64,000 bases of DNA. Origin: DATCMA01 sp036563645. Lineage in GTDB: Bacteria > Actinomycetota > Actinomycetes > Mycobacteriales > Micromonosporaceae. The stretch lies in contig DATCMA010000028.1 in the NCBI GenBank assembly GCA_036563645.1, forward strand, positions 62,001 to 126,000. The letters run 5' to 3'. The notes beneath the pieces were generated by a model. The model searched no databases. It saw only the letters and a program-made list of their open reading frames with translations, and was not told the DNA's origin. Below, one piece after another: positions 33,903-44,307 of the stretch (position 1 is the first letter of the stretch; every line of letters begins with the position of its first letter). A program made the translations under genes and the position numbers.

Positions 33903-35636
33903 GTGGCTGTCGCACCGCCGGCTATCGATACCTTCCCGCCGTTGCGCGCGTGGCAGCGCAAGGCGCTGGTGACCTACCTCCGGCGGCGTGCCCACGATTT
34001 CCTCGCGGTGGCGACACCGGGCGCCGGTAAGACCACCTTCGCCCTTCGGATCGCGGGTGAGCTGCTCGTCGACGGTACGGTCGACGCGGTCACCGTGGTC
34101 ACGCCGACCGAGCACCTCAAGCGTCAGTGGGCGCAGGCGGCGGCCCGGGTCGGCATCCACCTCGACGCCACGTTCCGCAACGCTGACGTGCACTCCTCGA
34201 CCGACTTCCACGGGGTGGTGGTCACCTACGCCCAGGTCGGCATGGCGCCCCAGGTGCACCGGCGACGGACGATGACCCGCCGAACCCTCGTGATCCTTGA
34301 CGAGGTGCACCACGCCGGGGATACGCGCTCGTGGGGCGACGGCGTCAAGGTGGCCTTCGAGCCCGCGGTCCGGCGGTTGATGCTCACGGGTACGCCGTTC
34401 CGCTCAGACGACAACCCGATCCCGTTCGTCACCTATGAGCGCGGGCCCGACGGGTTGTTGCGTTCCCGCGCCGATTCTGTGTACGGCTACGCGGACGCGC
34501 TCCGTGACGGCGTCGTCCGGCCGGTGATCTTCCTCGCGTACTCCGGGGAGACGCGGTGGCGGACCAGCGCGGGCGAGGAGCTCGCCGCGCGGCTCGGCGA
34601 GCCGATGACGCAGGACATGATCGCGCAGGCGTGGCGGACCGCCCTCGACCCGGCGGGCGACTGGATCCCGCAGGTGCTCAGGGCCGCGGATGCCCGCTTG
34701 GAGGTCCTGCGTGCGGATGGGATGGACGACGCCGGGGGCCTCGTCATCGCGAGTGACCAGCAGGCGGCGCGGGCGTACGCCCGGCTGCTGGAGCGGGTGA
34801 CGGGGGAGAAGCCCGTCATCGCGCTCTCGGACGACGCCCAGGCGTCGGCGCGAATCGCCGAGTTCGCCGCGTCTCGGCAGCGGTGGCTGGTTGCGGTCCG
34901 GATGGTCTCCGAAGGGGTCGACATCCCCCGCCTGGCGGTGGGGGTCTACGCGACGAGCGCCGCGACGCCGCTCTTCTTCGCTCAGGCGATCGGGCGGTTC
35001 GTCCGCGCCCGGCGCCCGGGCGAGACCGCCACGGTGTTCCTGCCGAGCGTGCCGCAGCTGCTCTCGCTGGCGAGCGAGATGGAAGCCGAGCGCGACCACG
35101 TGCTGGGCAAGCCCAAGCAGCGCGACGGCCTGGACGATGCGGCGCTGGCACGGGCGCAGCGGACCGAGAAGGCCAGTGGGGAGCTGGAGCGGCGCATTGA
35201 GGCGGTCTCGGCGACCGCCGAGCTCGACCAAGTCATCTTCGACGGCCGGGCCTTCGGCACCGCCGCTCAGGCGGGCACGCCGGAGGAAGAGGAGTACCTG
35301 GGGTTGCCCGGCCTGCTCACCGCCGAGCAAGTCGCCATGCTGCTGCGCAAACGGCAGGCCGAGCAGTTGGCCGCGGAGCGGCGCAAGAAGAAGGCCGCGG
35401 CGGCCGCGGCGCCTCCGCCTCAGCAGCCCCAGCCGGCCGAGCCGCGGACCCCGGCGGAGCGGAGGCTCTTGCTGCGCCGTCAGCTCAATGCGCTGGTCGC
35501 CGCGTACCACCACCGCACCGGTCTGCCGCACGGCAAAATCCACGCCGAGCTCCGCCGCCGCTGCGGTGGCCCACCGAGCGCTCAGGCGACGATCGAGCAG
35601 CTCGAAGAGCGAATCGCCTTGCTCCGGTCCCTCTGA
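33903..35636 (+). CDS. DEAD/DEAH-box (superfamily 2) helicase
   Basis: 577 residues from GTG 33903 with AAGGAGG upstream. Motif I is TPGAGKT (38-44), motif II DEVHH (133-137), motif III TGTPFR, and motif VI QAIGRFVRARRPG. RecA-like domains 1 and 2 are followed by a coiled, Ala/Gln/Pro-rich C-terminal third (about 420-577) ending in a helical domain. The family resembles XPB/RAD25-type and restriction-associated helicases, but no nuclease domain is present. Its nucleic-acid substrate is unknown. Confidence 0.85.
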   Translation: MAVAPPAIDTFPPLRAWQRKALVTYLRRRAHDFLAVATPGAGKTTFALRIAGELLVDGTVDAVTVVTPTEHLKRQWAQAAARVGIHLDATFRNADVHSSTDFHGVVVTYAQVGMAPQVHRRRTMTRRTLVILDEVHHAGDTRSWGDGVKVAFEPAVRRLMLTGTPFRSDDNPIPFVTYERGPDGLLRSRADSVYGYADALRDGVVRPVIFLAYSGETRWRTSAGEELAARLGEPMTQDMIAQAWRTALDPAGDWIPQVLRAADARLEVLRADGMDDAGGLVIASDQQAARAYARLLERVTGEKPVIALSDDAQASARIAEFAASRQRWLVAVRMVSEGVDIPRLAVGVYATSAATPLFFAQAIGRFVRARRPGETATVFLPSVPQLLSLASEMEAERDHVLGKPKQRDGLDDAALARAQRTEKASGELERRIEAVSATAELDQVIFDGRAFGTAAQAGTPEEEEYLGLPGLLTAEQVAMLLRKRQAEQLAAERRKKKAAAAAAPPPQQPQPAEPRTPAERRLLLRRQLNALVAAYHHRTGLPHGKIHAELRRRCGGPPSAQATIEQLEERIALLRSL

Positions 35637-35698
35637 CCCGCGGGGAGACCCCAGCGGAGCGGACCGCGCCAGGCGCCAGGCCTCGACGAGGGACGCCG

Positions 35699-35729
35699 CC
35701 GGCCGGCTCCCGTCAGGGAAGCCGGCCGG
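35699..35729. terminator. Terminator between helicase and DUF7455 gene
   Basis: CCGGCCGGCTCCC (35699-35711) pairs with 35716-35729 with a single bulged A and a 4-base loop, between convergent genes. Confidence 0.7.
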
Positions 35730-35761
35730 TTATGTCCAGAGAGCCTCGTCCGTCGAGTCTC

Positions 35762-35992
35762 TTACTTCGCCATGAGGTCGGCGCCACGCCACGTGAACTC
35801 GGGAGTGGTCTTGTACTGGACCGCGATCTTCACGAGCTGCTCGGCGTACTTGTTGGCGTGGTGCCCGCAGAAGACCAGGTCGCTGCCCCCCGCGAGGGTC
35901 ACCCGCAGCTTGCCAGCGGCGTTGCACCGGTCGCACCGTTCATCGGCGCCAGGGGGAGCCACCGCCTCCGGCGGCGTGAGGGTCGGGGTCAT
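35762..35992 (-). CDS. Small Cys/His protein (DUF7455-like)
   Basis: 76 residues from ATG 35992 with AGGAGG about 7 bases upstream. ERCDRCNAAGKLRVTL and DLVFCGHHANKYAEQL form a likely zinc site (two CxxC/CxHH pairs). Conserved in actinomycetes, commonly near rpoD. Role unknown. The region 35993-36231 between it and rpoD carries no other feature that I can support. Confidence 0.8.
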   Translation of the reverse strand: MTPTLTPPEAVAPPGADERCDRCNAAGKLRVTLAGGSDLVFCGHHANKYAEQLVKIAVQYKTTPEFTWRGADLMAK

Positions 35993-36231
35993 CGCCTTCC
36001 TCCTCTTGTCGTCACCGATGAACACACCCGTCGGTCGTCCCGCACTATGTCTAACACCTGCGGCCGATGCAGCCTTCCCTGCGTGCCCTCGGGGGACCGA
36101 GGTCACATCTGCTAAGCACAGTGTGCCGCCTCTACCGGGTACCCCGTCAACGAGCACGACGCCATCTCTGTCATCTCGTTCGCCCGTGGTCACGTGTGGT
36201 AATGCCATGAACACGACCTGTCGATAAATGA

Positions 36232-37860
<1,629 letters not shown>

Positions 37861-38205
37861 GAATGACCTTCCGGAGGCGATAAACGAGCACGGCCGACCG
37901 GCCACCGCAGCGCGGAGCGACGTGCCGGCGTCGGAGTGGGGATTCTCCCCCGCGTCGCGACCCACCGGGTCTGGTGGGTCGTGGCACAGGGGTAGGCGTG
38001 AATTGTAACGCCGTCCGTCGGAAGCATCTTGCGTCGCGCGTGAGCGGCCGGCGGCGGGGACCGCCGACGCGATGCGAACGTGGACTTTGTCAGGATGGTA
38101 CCCCTGCCGGATGGGGGAGTGGGGCACTGACCGACCGGCCAGGGCCCACGCGGACCATCGTGGCAGATGGCGGCCCAACGTGGTCGGGAAGGATGGGCAC
38201 GTGGC
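37861..38205. other. Divergent intergenic region rpoD / suhB
   Basis: Contains on the minus strand a good -10 (TACAAT, 38002-38007) for rpoD without a clear -35, and a perfect 9-bp hairpin in the rpoD leader. No additional ORF with a ribosome-binding site. Confidence 0.45.
37958..37981 (-). promoter_or_regulatory. Hairpin in the rpoD leader
   Basis: CGACCCACC (37958-37966) and GGTGGGTCG (37973-37981) form a perfect 9-bp stem with a 6-base loop, about 100 bases before the rpoD start and just after the predicted start site. It may affect transcript stability. Confidence 0.4.
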
Positions 38206-39030
38206 ATGGCTGAACTGGGCGTGGATCCCGATGAGCTTCTGAAGATCGCGGTCGAGGTCGCCCGGGACGCCGCGGCGACCGCGCGGCGCATGCGGGCGGA
38301 GGGGGTCTCTGGGGTCGCTACCAAGAGCACCAGCACCGACGTGGTCACCGCCGCAGATCGGGCGGTCGAGCGTCAGGTGGCGGCCGCGCTGCGGGAGCTC
38401 CGGCCGCATGACCGGATCCTCGGTGAGGAGTATGGGGACGCGCCGGGAGCCGCGCCGGGGGAATCCAGCGCGGTGCGGTGGATCCTCGATCCGATTGACG
38501 GCACAGTGAACTATATGTACGGATTGCCGGAATATGCCGTCTCCTTAGCCGCGGAGGTCAACGGGGTCGTCGTCGCGGGCGTGGTGTGCAACGCCGCGAC
38601 GGGGGACGAGTGGCGGGCGGTCCGCGGTGGCGGCGCGTACCGCGACGGCGAGCGGCTGACCGGCTCCACCCAGACCGATTTGTCGCAGGCGCTCGTGGCC
38701 ACGGGCTTCGCCTATGACCCGGCGCGGCGGGCGCACCAAGCCGCGGTGTTGCGCGGCCTGATCGCCGAGGTGCGCGACATCCGCCGATTCGGCGCCGCCG
38801 CCCTCGACCTGTGCCGGGCGGCGGAGGGCTCAGTGGATGCCTACTACGAGAAAGGGCTCAATATCTGGGACCTGGCGGCGGGCGGTTTGATCGCCGCGGA
38901 GGCGGGGCTGCGGGTGGCCGGTCTGCGGGGTGCGCCGCCGGGGCCGGAGCTGGTCATCGCGGCACCACCGGCGCTCTTCGCGCCGTTGCACGACCTCCTC
39001 GCGCGTCTCGACGCGGCCGGCGGTCCGTAG
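38206..39030 (+). CDS. suhB: Inositol monophosphatase family protein
   Basis: Mg-dependent phosphatase of the inositol monophosphatase family, 274 residues. Metal-site motifs are present: GEEYGD, WILDPIDGTVNY and a C-terminal WDLAAGGLIAAEAG. Likely substrates are inositol-1-phosphate or related sugar phosphates, needed for phosphatidylinositol or mycothiol synthesis; inference. ATG 38206 is chosen by fit to the family; GAAGGA lies rather far upstream. Confidence 0.85.
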   Translation: MAELGVDPDELLKIAVEVARDAAATARRMRAEGVSGVATKSTSTDVVTAADRAVERQVAAALRELRPHDRILGEEYGDAPGAAPGESSAVRWILDPIDGTVNYMYGLPEYAVSLAAEVNGVVVAGVVCNAATGDEWRAVRGGGAYRDGERLTGSTQTDLSQALVATGFAYDPARRAHQAAVLRGLIAEVRDIRRFGAAALDLCRAAEGSVDAYYEKGLNIWDLAAGGLIAAEAGLRVAGLRGAPPGPELVIAAPPALFAPLHDLLARLDAAGGP

Positions 39031-39063
39031 CGACCGCGTCCTCCGAGCCGGGGGAGGTGGACC

Positions 39064-39096
39064 GCGACCCCGCTCTCGCTCCGGGAGCGGGGTCGC
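39064..39096. terminator. Terminator between suhB and the LytR_C gene
   Basis: GCGACCCCGCTC (39064-39075) and GAGCGGGGTCGC (39085-39096) form a perfect 12-bp stem between convergent genes. Confidence 0.8.
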
Positions 39097-39104
39097 CGGT
39101 GGGG

Positions 39105-39641
39105 TCACTCCTCCTCGTCCGCGGCGCACGTCCGCGCCGGAAGCTGTGGCTTGCCGAGCTCCACGAGCGACTGGTTGACCTCGGTCGTGGTGGCGAGCTG
39201 CTGGAACGCGTTGCCGATCACCACGTCGACGACGTCGTCCTCCCGCGTGGGGTCGTACTCGACCTTCGCCTGGTCGAGGAAGTAGGCCCGCAGGAGGTGA
39301 CCCGACCCGAACGCCTTAGGGCCAAAGCGCAGTTCGGCCACCCCGTCGACGGTTTTCTTGAGCGGGTCGTTGCCCTCCTTGAGCACTTGGAACTTCCGGT
39401 TCCGGAAATCGGTGGCCACGCGGTGCGCCAGCCCGGGGATATCCGTGGCGTTGTAGACGTTGATCTTCACGTCCTTTTGCTCGCGCATCCGGACGTTCGC
39501 TATCACGTACCCTTCCGGGCAACCCTCCGCCTCGGTCATGTCGCTCTGGCTGTCGCGCACGAGCGCCACCACCACGAAGACCACAGCGGACAGGACCATC
39601 GCGCCGAGGATGACGAGTGCTCGCACTCGCGCAAAACTCAT
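39105..39641 (-). CDS. Membrane-anchored LytR C-terminal domain protein
   Basis: 178 residues. One N-terminal membrane helix (about 7-29) then an extracellular LytR_C domain (KINVYNATDIPGLAHRVATDFRNRKF). It lacks the catalytic LytR-CpsA-Psr domain, so it is not itself a cell-wall ligase. Two Cys (GCPEG and the C-terminal RTCAADEEE) are outside and could form a disulfide. GGGAG precedes the ATG. Role in the envelope is likely but unproven. Confidence 0.85.
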   Translation of the reverse strand: MSFARVRALVILGAMVLSAVVFVVVALVRDSQSDMTEAEGCPEGYVIANVRMREQKDVKINVYNATDIPGLAHRVATDFRNRKFQVLKEGNDPLKKTVDGVAELRFGPKAFGSGHLLRAYFLDQAKVEYDPTREDDVVDVVIGNAFQQLATTTEVNQSLVELGKPQLPARTCAADEEE

Positions 39642-40068
39642 GGATCGGCTCCCGAAGCTGTTGAGGCTGGCCTAGGGGCACCGTCAAGGCTTCCCGTGGC
39701 TACCGGCTTCTCGTGGCTACCCGAGTATGCCGTTCGCCCTTGACGGCTGACCGTCTGGCGCCCCGAAAAAAGGGTCTGCCGCACCGGCGCGCCACCGTTG
39801 ATCGGTGGACTCCCGACCCTATCTTCGTGTCGCCTGAGTCACATTGGGAACATCTTCGCGTGCGTGGGCGTACATGTACCGCGCAAGCGCGGTATACATG
39901 CCTCGCCCAATGGGGGGTAAGGTACCGCGCTCGCCGAGGGAGTTTCCTGCCGCCGCTGACGTCGTCCGGCTCACGGCGGAGTTGCGAACGAGGCACCTGC
40001 GGAACCAACAGACAGCGTCACCCGGCGGTGATACCGGGAACTGACAATCGACACGGGAGAGTGAACCG
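39642..40068. other. Divergent intergenic region LytR_C gene / DUF4193 gene
   Basis: 427 bases. It carries overlapping palindromes at 39870-39894 and a run of six A near 39766. I see no convincing -35/-10 pair and no supported ORF. Confidence 0.45.
39870..39894. promoter_or_regulatory. Overlapping palindromes upstream of DUF4193 gene
   Basis: GTACATGTAC (39870-39879) is a perfect 10-bp palindrome. It overlaps an 18-bp perfect palindrome TACCGCGCAAGCGCGGTA without the two central bases (39877-39894). The small centre makes an RNA hairpin unlikely, so a dimeric repressor site is the better reading. Confidence 0.4.
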
Positions 40069-40365
40069 ATGGCCACCGACTACGACGCTCCGCGTCGCGA
40101 CGAGGTCGACCTCGGCGAGGACAGCCTGGAAGAGCTCAAGGCACGGCGCGTCGACTCACAGTCGGGCGCTGTGGACATTGACGAGGCGGAGGTCGCGGAG
40201 AATTTCGAGCTGCCCGGGGCCGACCTCACCGACGAGGAGCTCACCGTCAAGGTGCTGCCGATGCAGCAGGACGAGTTTCGCTGCGGGCGGTGCTTCTTGG
40301 TGCACCACCGCAGTCAGCTGGCCGCGGACAACGACGGGGAACTGGTCTGCCGCGAGTGCGCCTGA
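40069..40365 (+). CDS. DUF4193 protein
   Basis: 98 residues, ATG preceded by GGGAGAG. The family is conserved across actinomycetes: MATDYDAPRRDEVDLGEDSLEELKARR, a long acidic middle, and a C-terminal zinc ribbon with CGRC and CREC pairs. Highly acidic with one metal site, it may act on RNA polymerase or the ribosome, but this is only a guess. Function unknown. Confidence 0.88.
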   Translation: MATDYDAPRRDEVDLGEDSLEELKARRVDSQSGAVDIDEAEVAENFELPGADLTDEELTVKVLPMQQDEFRCGRCFLVHHRSQLAADNDGELVCRECA

Positions 40366-40392
40366 GCCTTCCGCTCGTTCGCGAAACCGGAT

Positions 40393-40438
40393 CGCGGACC
40401 AGACGGCGGCTCGGAGGCCAGGCGCCGTCTGGTCCGCG
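40393..40438. terminator. Terminator between DUF4193 and DUF3093 genes
   Basis: A perfect 16-bp stem, CGCGGACCAGACGGCG (40393-40408) with 40423-40438, and a 14-base loop, between convergent genes. Confidence 0.85.
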
Positions 40439-40480
40439 GTGAGCACGAGACAGCACGGGTGAGTGCGGGCCGCGACGGGC

Positions 40481-40990
40481 TCAGGCGCGGCCCTCGCGCC
40501 CCGCGGCCGCGTCACGAGCGGCGAGGATCGCCTCTGCCAGCCGCAGGGGGTGTCGGGTGCTGATCACCCAGTACGGCGTGGGATCGTCCGGATCGTTGAG
40601 GACGACCTGGACCGCGCCCGGAATCCAGGGGCGCTGGATGACGAACGCCAGGGGATGCGCGCCGACGCCCAGCACCTCCCGCCGCCCGGCGGCGTCGAGC
40701 GCAATGGCGTCGGCGATGAACCGCACCGGCAGGCGGGCGTCGTCGACCAGCAGTTCCCCGTCGCGGACCGCGATCCGAATCCGTCCGAGCCACCAGAGCC
40801 CGACGGCGGTCAGCGTCATGAGGACGGCGAAGGGGAGCCACGCCCGTACCCCGGGGACGCCGAGCCAGATCTCCGCGGCGAACAACGCGGCCAGGCTGAG
40901 TCCACACAGCCACATCCACCAGGGCAGGGTGAGCCGTTCCGTGTAGTCGCCGGCCGTGGTCGACGCCACGCCGGAGTGCGCTGATGCCAC
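40481..40990 (-). CDS. DUF3093 membrane protein
   Basis: 169 residues with two adjacent membrane helices (about 24-43 and 48-68), then a cytoplasmic beta-rich domain (VLGVGAHPLAFVIQRPWIPGAVQVVLNDPDDPTPYW). It is divergent from dut, the usual actinobacterial context. No function is known to me. Confidence 0.85.
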   Translation of the reverse strand: MASAHSGVASTTAGDYTERLTLPWWMWLCGLSLAALFAAEIWLGVPGVRAWLPFAVLMTLTAVGLWWLGRIRIAVRDGELLVDDARLPVRFIADAIALDAAGRREVLGVGAHPLAFVIQRPWIPGAVQVVLNDPDDPTPYWVISTRHPLRLAEAILAARDAAAGREGRA

Positions 40991-41078
40991 GCTCCGAGGG
41001 TACGCCGCGGGTACGTGGGCGGCGCACGGCAGGATGGGAACCCGTACGCGTCCCCGGCGTGACGTAAGGAGCAGAGCC

Positions 41079-41573
41079 GTGACCGATGTGCCGGTACTCG
41101 TCCGCCAACTCGACCCCGACCTCCCGTTGCCGCGGTACGCCCATCCCGGCGACGCCGGGGCCGACCTCTACGCGGCCGAGGATGTGGAGCTCGAGCCTGG
41201 GGCGCGGGCGCTGATCCGCACGGGGTTGGCCATCGCGCTGCCGGAGGGTTTCGTCGGACTGGTGCACCCGCGCTCGGGACTGGCGGCACGCCTGGGGGTG
41301 ACCGTGCTCAACGCCCCGGGCACCATCGACGCCGGTTATCGGGGCGAGATCATGGTGAACCTCATCAACCTCGATCGTTCGCGCTCGGTGAAGATATCCC
41401 GCGGCGACCGGATCGCCCAGCTTGTTATCCAGCGGGTCGAACGGGCACACTTCCACGTCGTTGACGAGCTGCCCGACTCCGTGCGGGGAACGGGAGGGCA
41501 CGGCTCGACCGGCGGGCACGGGGGCTTGACGGCTTCGGACGCCACTGTGGACGACGGAAAGGTAGGAAATTGA
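41079..41573 (+). CDS. dut: Deoxyuridine triphosphatase
   Basis: Hydrolyses dUTP to dUMP, keeping uracil out of DNA and feeding dTMP synthesis. 164 residues from GTG 41079, AAGGAG 8 bases upstream. The trimeric dUTPase motifs are present: HPGDAGADL, PRSGLA, NAPGTIDAGYRGE, RIAQLVI and the C-terminal RGTGGHGSTG. About 20 residues extend past the last motif. The stop overlaps the TTG of the next gene. Confidence 0.95.
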   Translation: MTDVPVLVRQLDPDLPLPRYAHPGDAGADLYAAEDVELEPGARALIRTGLAIALPEGFVGLVHPRSGLAARLGVTVLNAPGTIDAGYRGEIMVNLINLDRSRSVKISRGDRIAQLVIQRVERAHFHVVDELPDSVRGTGGHGSTGGHGGLTASDATVDDGKVGN

Positions 41574-42271
41574 TCTTCTCGCGAAGGCGCCGCAACCGGC
41601 AGGCCCGCGACGAGGAGCCACGGCAAGCGTCGCGGGAGGACGAACCGCGCCAGGAGCCGGAGCGGGCGGAGCGGCCGACGCGGGGTCCCTACGACATCAG
41701 CGAGGCCCCCTCGGGAGTGCAGCGCCTCGACCTCGGCAGCCTGCACATCCCCCCGGTCCCCGGCGTCGAGCTTCGGGTGCAAGCCGACCCGACCGGCCGG
41801 ATCCAGCAGGTGGTGCTCATCCACGGCCAGAGCGCGTTGCAGCTCGGTGTCTTCGCGGCCCCCCGCTCGGAGGGCATCTGGGACGAGGTCCGCGCGGAGA
41901 TCCGGTCATCCCTCCAGGCCGAGGGCGCCCCAGTCGAGGAGATTCCGGGCGAGTACGGCGTGGAGCTGCGGACCCAGGTGCGCACGGAGACGGGGGAGAA
42001 GACCGACCTGCGGTTCGTCGGCATCGACCGGCCGCGCTGGATGGTGCGCGCGGTCTTCCAAGGGCCGGCGGCGAGGGATCCCGCGAACGCGGGCCCGCTC
42101 GCCGAGGTGTTGAGCGGGCTGGTGGTCGACCGGGGCCGCCACGCTATGCCGGTGCGGGAGCCGCTGCCGCTGCGGCTGCCGCGCGAGTTCACGCAACGGG
42201 CTGGCCAGGGTGCGCCGCCCGCCCCGACGCCGGGTGCGGGGGCGCCAGGGCCATGGATGCCGCCGCGGTGA
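41570..42271 (+). CDS. DUF3710 protein
   Basis: 233 residues. TTG 41570 overlaps the dut stop (TTGA), with AGGTAGG just upstream. After an Arg/Glu-rich N-terminus the domain reads GPYDISEAPSGVQRLDLGSLHIPP and later GVELRTQVRTETGEKTDLRFVGIDRPRWMVRAVFQGPAA. This dut-DUF3710 coupling is standard in actinomycetes. Function unknown; cytoplasmic, Pro/Ala-rich tail. Confidence 0.88.
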   Translation: MIFSRRRRNRQARDEEPRQASREDEPRQEPERAERPTRGPYDISEAPSGVQRLDLGSLHIPPVPGVELRVQADPTGRIQQVVLIHGQSALQLGVFAAPRSEGIWDEVRAEIRSSLQAEGAPVEEIPGEYGVELRTQVRTETGEKTDLRFVGIDRPRWMVRAVFQGPAARDPANAGPLAEVLSGLVVDRGRHAMPVREPLPLRLPREFTQRAGQGAPPAPTPGAGAPGPWMPPR

Positions 42272-42274
42272 CGG

Positions 42275-42970
42275 ATGAGCGCGAACCACCACCGCCCGAC
42301 CGACGCTGACCGCCGCGACGACGACCAGCTTCCCAGCCTGACCGAGCAGGTAGCCGAGCAGCTCGGCGGCTGGCGCGGGCTCGCGGAGTCAAGCGTCCCG
42401 GTCGCGGTCTTCGTGCTGGTCAACGTCATCGTGGGCTTGCATCCCGCGGTCATCGCCGCGGTGGCCACCGCGCTGCTGATCGCGCTGATCCGGTTGGCGC
42501 AGCGGCGCCCGGTGCGCCACGCCGTCAACGGCCTCATCGGGGTCGGGATCGGCGCGCTCATCGCGTGGCGCAGCGGGGAGGCGAAGGACTTCCACCTGCC
42601 CGGCATCCTCTACGGCATCGGGTACGGCCTGGTGCTGCTGGGCTCGGTCGTCGTGCGGCAGCCGCTTGTCGGCTGGATCTGGTCGGTGATCATGGCGGGT
42701 GGCAAGTCGACGTGGCGGCAGGACCCGGTGCTCGTCCGCACCTTCAACTGGCTGACCGTGCTCTGGGGCGTGGTCTGGCTGGTGAAGGTCGGGATTCAGG
42801 CGGCGCTCTACCTCGCGGACATGGACCACGCGCTCGGGGTGGCCCGACTCGTCCTCGGCATGCCGCCGTACGTGGTGCTCTTGGCGATCACCGTGTGGGT
42901 GGTCCGGCGCATGACCCAGGGGCGCGAGACCCCGCCCGCGGAGAACACGCCCGCTTCCGCTGAAAGCTGA
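42275..42970 (+). CDS. DUF3159 membrane protein
   Basis: 231 residues with five or six membrane helices and polar ends. The N-terminal LPSLTEQVAEQLGGWRGLAESSVPVAVFVLV fits the family. It starts 3 bases after DUF3710 stops. In Streptomyces-type loci, from memory, two TrkA potassium-uptake genes follow; here the RNA methyltransferase comes directly, 8 bases later. Function unknown. Confidence 0.85.
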   Translation: MSANHHRPTDADRRDDDQLPSLTEQVAEQLGGWRGLAESSVPVAVFVLVNVIVGLHPAVIAAVATALLIALIRLAQRRPVRHAVNGLIGVGIGALIAWRSGEAKDFHLPGILYGIGYGLVLLGSVVVRQPLVGWIWSVIMAGGKSTWRQDPVLVRTFNWLTVLWGVVWLVKVGIQAALYLADMDHALGVARLVLGMPPYVVLLAITVWVVRRMTQGRETPPAENTPASAES

Positions 42971-42978
42971 GCGATTAC

Positions 42979-44238
42979 ATGATCACTGAGCGCATGCCCG
43001 AGGTCGGGGAGCGGGTGGAGCTCACCGTGGGCGCGGTGGCCCACGGGGGGCACTGTGTGGCGCGGCTGGCGGACGGGCCGGTGGTGTTCGTGCGGCACGC
43101 GCTCCCCGGTGAGCGGGTGGTCGCGCGCGTGACCGAGGTGCGCCGCGGCTGGCTGCGGGCGGAGGCGGTGCGGGTGCTCGACGCCTCCCCGGATCGCGTC
43201 GAGCCGCCGTGCCCGTACGCGCGGCCCGGCGGCTGCGGCGGCTGCGACCTCCAGCACGTCGCCCCCGCGGCGCAACTGGCGTGGAAGACCGCGGTGCTGC
43301 GCGAGCAGCTCGAGCGGATCGGCGGGTTGGCGCACGAGGAGGTGGCGGCGCTGGCGCCCGGGGTGGAGCCGCTGCCGGGCGGGCCGCTCGGCTGGCGCTC
43401 CCGGGTCCGGTACGCGGTCGACACCGCTGGTCGGGCTGGGCTGCGCAAGCACCGATCGCATGAGGTCGTTCCGATTGATCGGTGCCGTATCGCCCATCCG
43501 GCGATTCAGCGGGTACCGGTGCTCTCCGGGTCCGGCCGACGCTGGCCGGGGACGGACGAGGTCGAGACCATCGCCTCCTCGGGGGGTGACGTCACGGTAC
43601 GGGCGCGGCGCGGCCCGACGGCGATCCTCGTCGATGGCCCGGGGGAGGTGCGTGAACAGGCGGCTGGTCGACAGTGGAGGGTGCCGGCGGAGGCGTTCTG
43701 GCAGGTGCACCCCGCCGCGCCGGACACCCTCGTGGCCGCGGTCCTCGAGCTGGTGGCGCCGCAGGTGGGGGAGACCGCCTGGGATCTCTACGGCGGCGTG
43801 GGGCTCTTCGCCGCCGCGCTGGCCGAGCGCGTCGGACCGACCGGACGGGTGACCCTCGTCGAATCCGCGCCGGCCGCGGTCAGGGCGGCCCGGCGAAACC
43901 TGCGCGATCTCTCCCATGTGGATGTTGTGGCCGCCCGCGTGGAACGGGCGCTCCCGGCGGGCCGGCTCGCCACCCCGGTCGATCTCGTGGTGCTGGACCC
44001 GCCGCGCAGCGGCGCCGGACTCCCCGTGGTGCGGGCCCTCGCCGCCTCGGGAGCGCGGGCGATCGCGTACGTGGCCTGCGATCCAGCCGCGTTGGCCCGC
44101 GACGTGCGCGCCTTCCGCGAGGCGGGGTGGGAGCTGCGCGCGGTGCGCGGCTACGACTGCTTCCCGATGACGCACCACCTCGAGGTCGTCGCGCTGCTCG
44201 TCCCCGCGTCCCCGTCCCCGCGGGCGGCCGGCAGATGA
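42979..44238 (+). CDS. TRAM-domain class I RNA methyltransferase (TrmA/RlmD superfamily)
   Basis: 419 residues. An N-terminal TRAM domain (about 8-68) binds RNA. Iron-sulfur cysteines appear at Cys78, Cys86 and Cys89 (CPYARPGGCGGCD). The Rossmann domain has AWDLYGGVGLFAAALA, DPPRSGAG and the catalytic Cys367 (YVACDPAALARD). It would make 5-methyluridine in tRNA or rRNA; which base cannot be told. Last of the dut-DUF3710-DUF3159 unit. Confidence 0.9.
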   Translation: MITERMPEVGERVELTVGAVAHGGHCVARLADGPVVFVRHALPGERVVARVTEVRRGWLRAEAVRVLDASPDRVEPPCPYARPGGCGGCDLQHVAPAAQLAWKTAVLREQLERIGGLAHEEVAALAPGVEPLPGGPLGWRSRVRYAVDTAGRAGLRKHRSHEVVPIDRCRIAHPAIQRVPVLSGSGRRWPGTDEVETIASSGGDVTVRARRGPTAILVDGPGEVREQAAGRQWRVPAEAFWQVHPAAPDTLVAAVLELVAPQVGETAWDLYGGVGLFAAALAERVGPTGRVTLVESAPAAVRAARRNLRDLSHVDVVAARVERALPAGRLATPVDLVVLDPPRSGAGLPVVRALAASGARAIAYVACDPAALARDVRAFREAGWELRAVRGYDCFPMTHHLEVVALLVPASPSPRAAGR

Positions 44239-44293
44239 TCGACCACGCGGATGAGCGGGGAATTCGACGGGGATCGGTGCGGTGAACTCCCGA

Positions 44294-44299
44294 TAGACT
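44294..44299 (+). promoter_or_regulatory. Putative -10 box ahead of the dxs upstream ORF
   Basis: TAGACT fits TANNNT and ends 8 bases before ATG 44308, so transcription would begin at or within two bases of that ATG (leaderless). A -35 is not evident. Confidence 0.4.
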
Positions 44300-44307
44300 C
44301 AGCGGTC

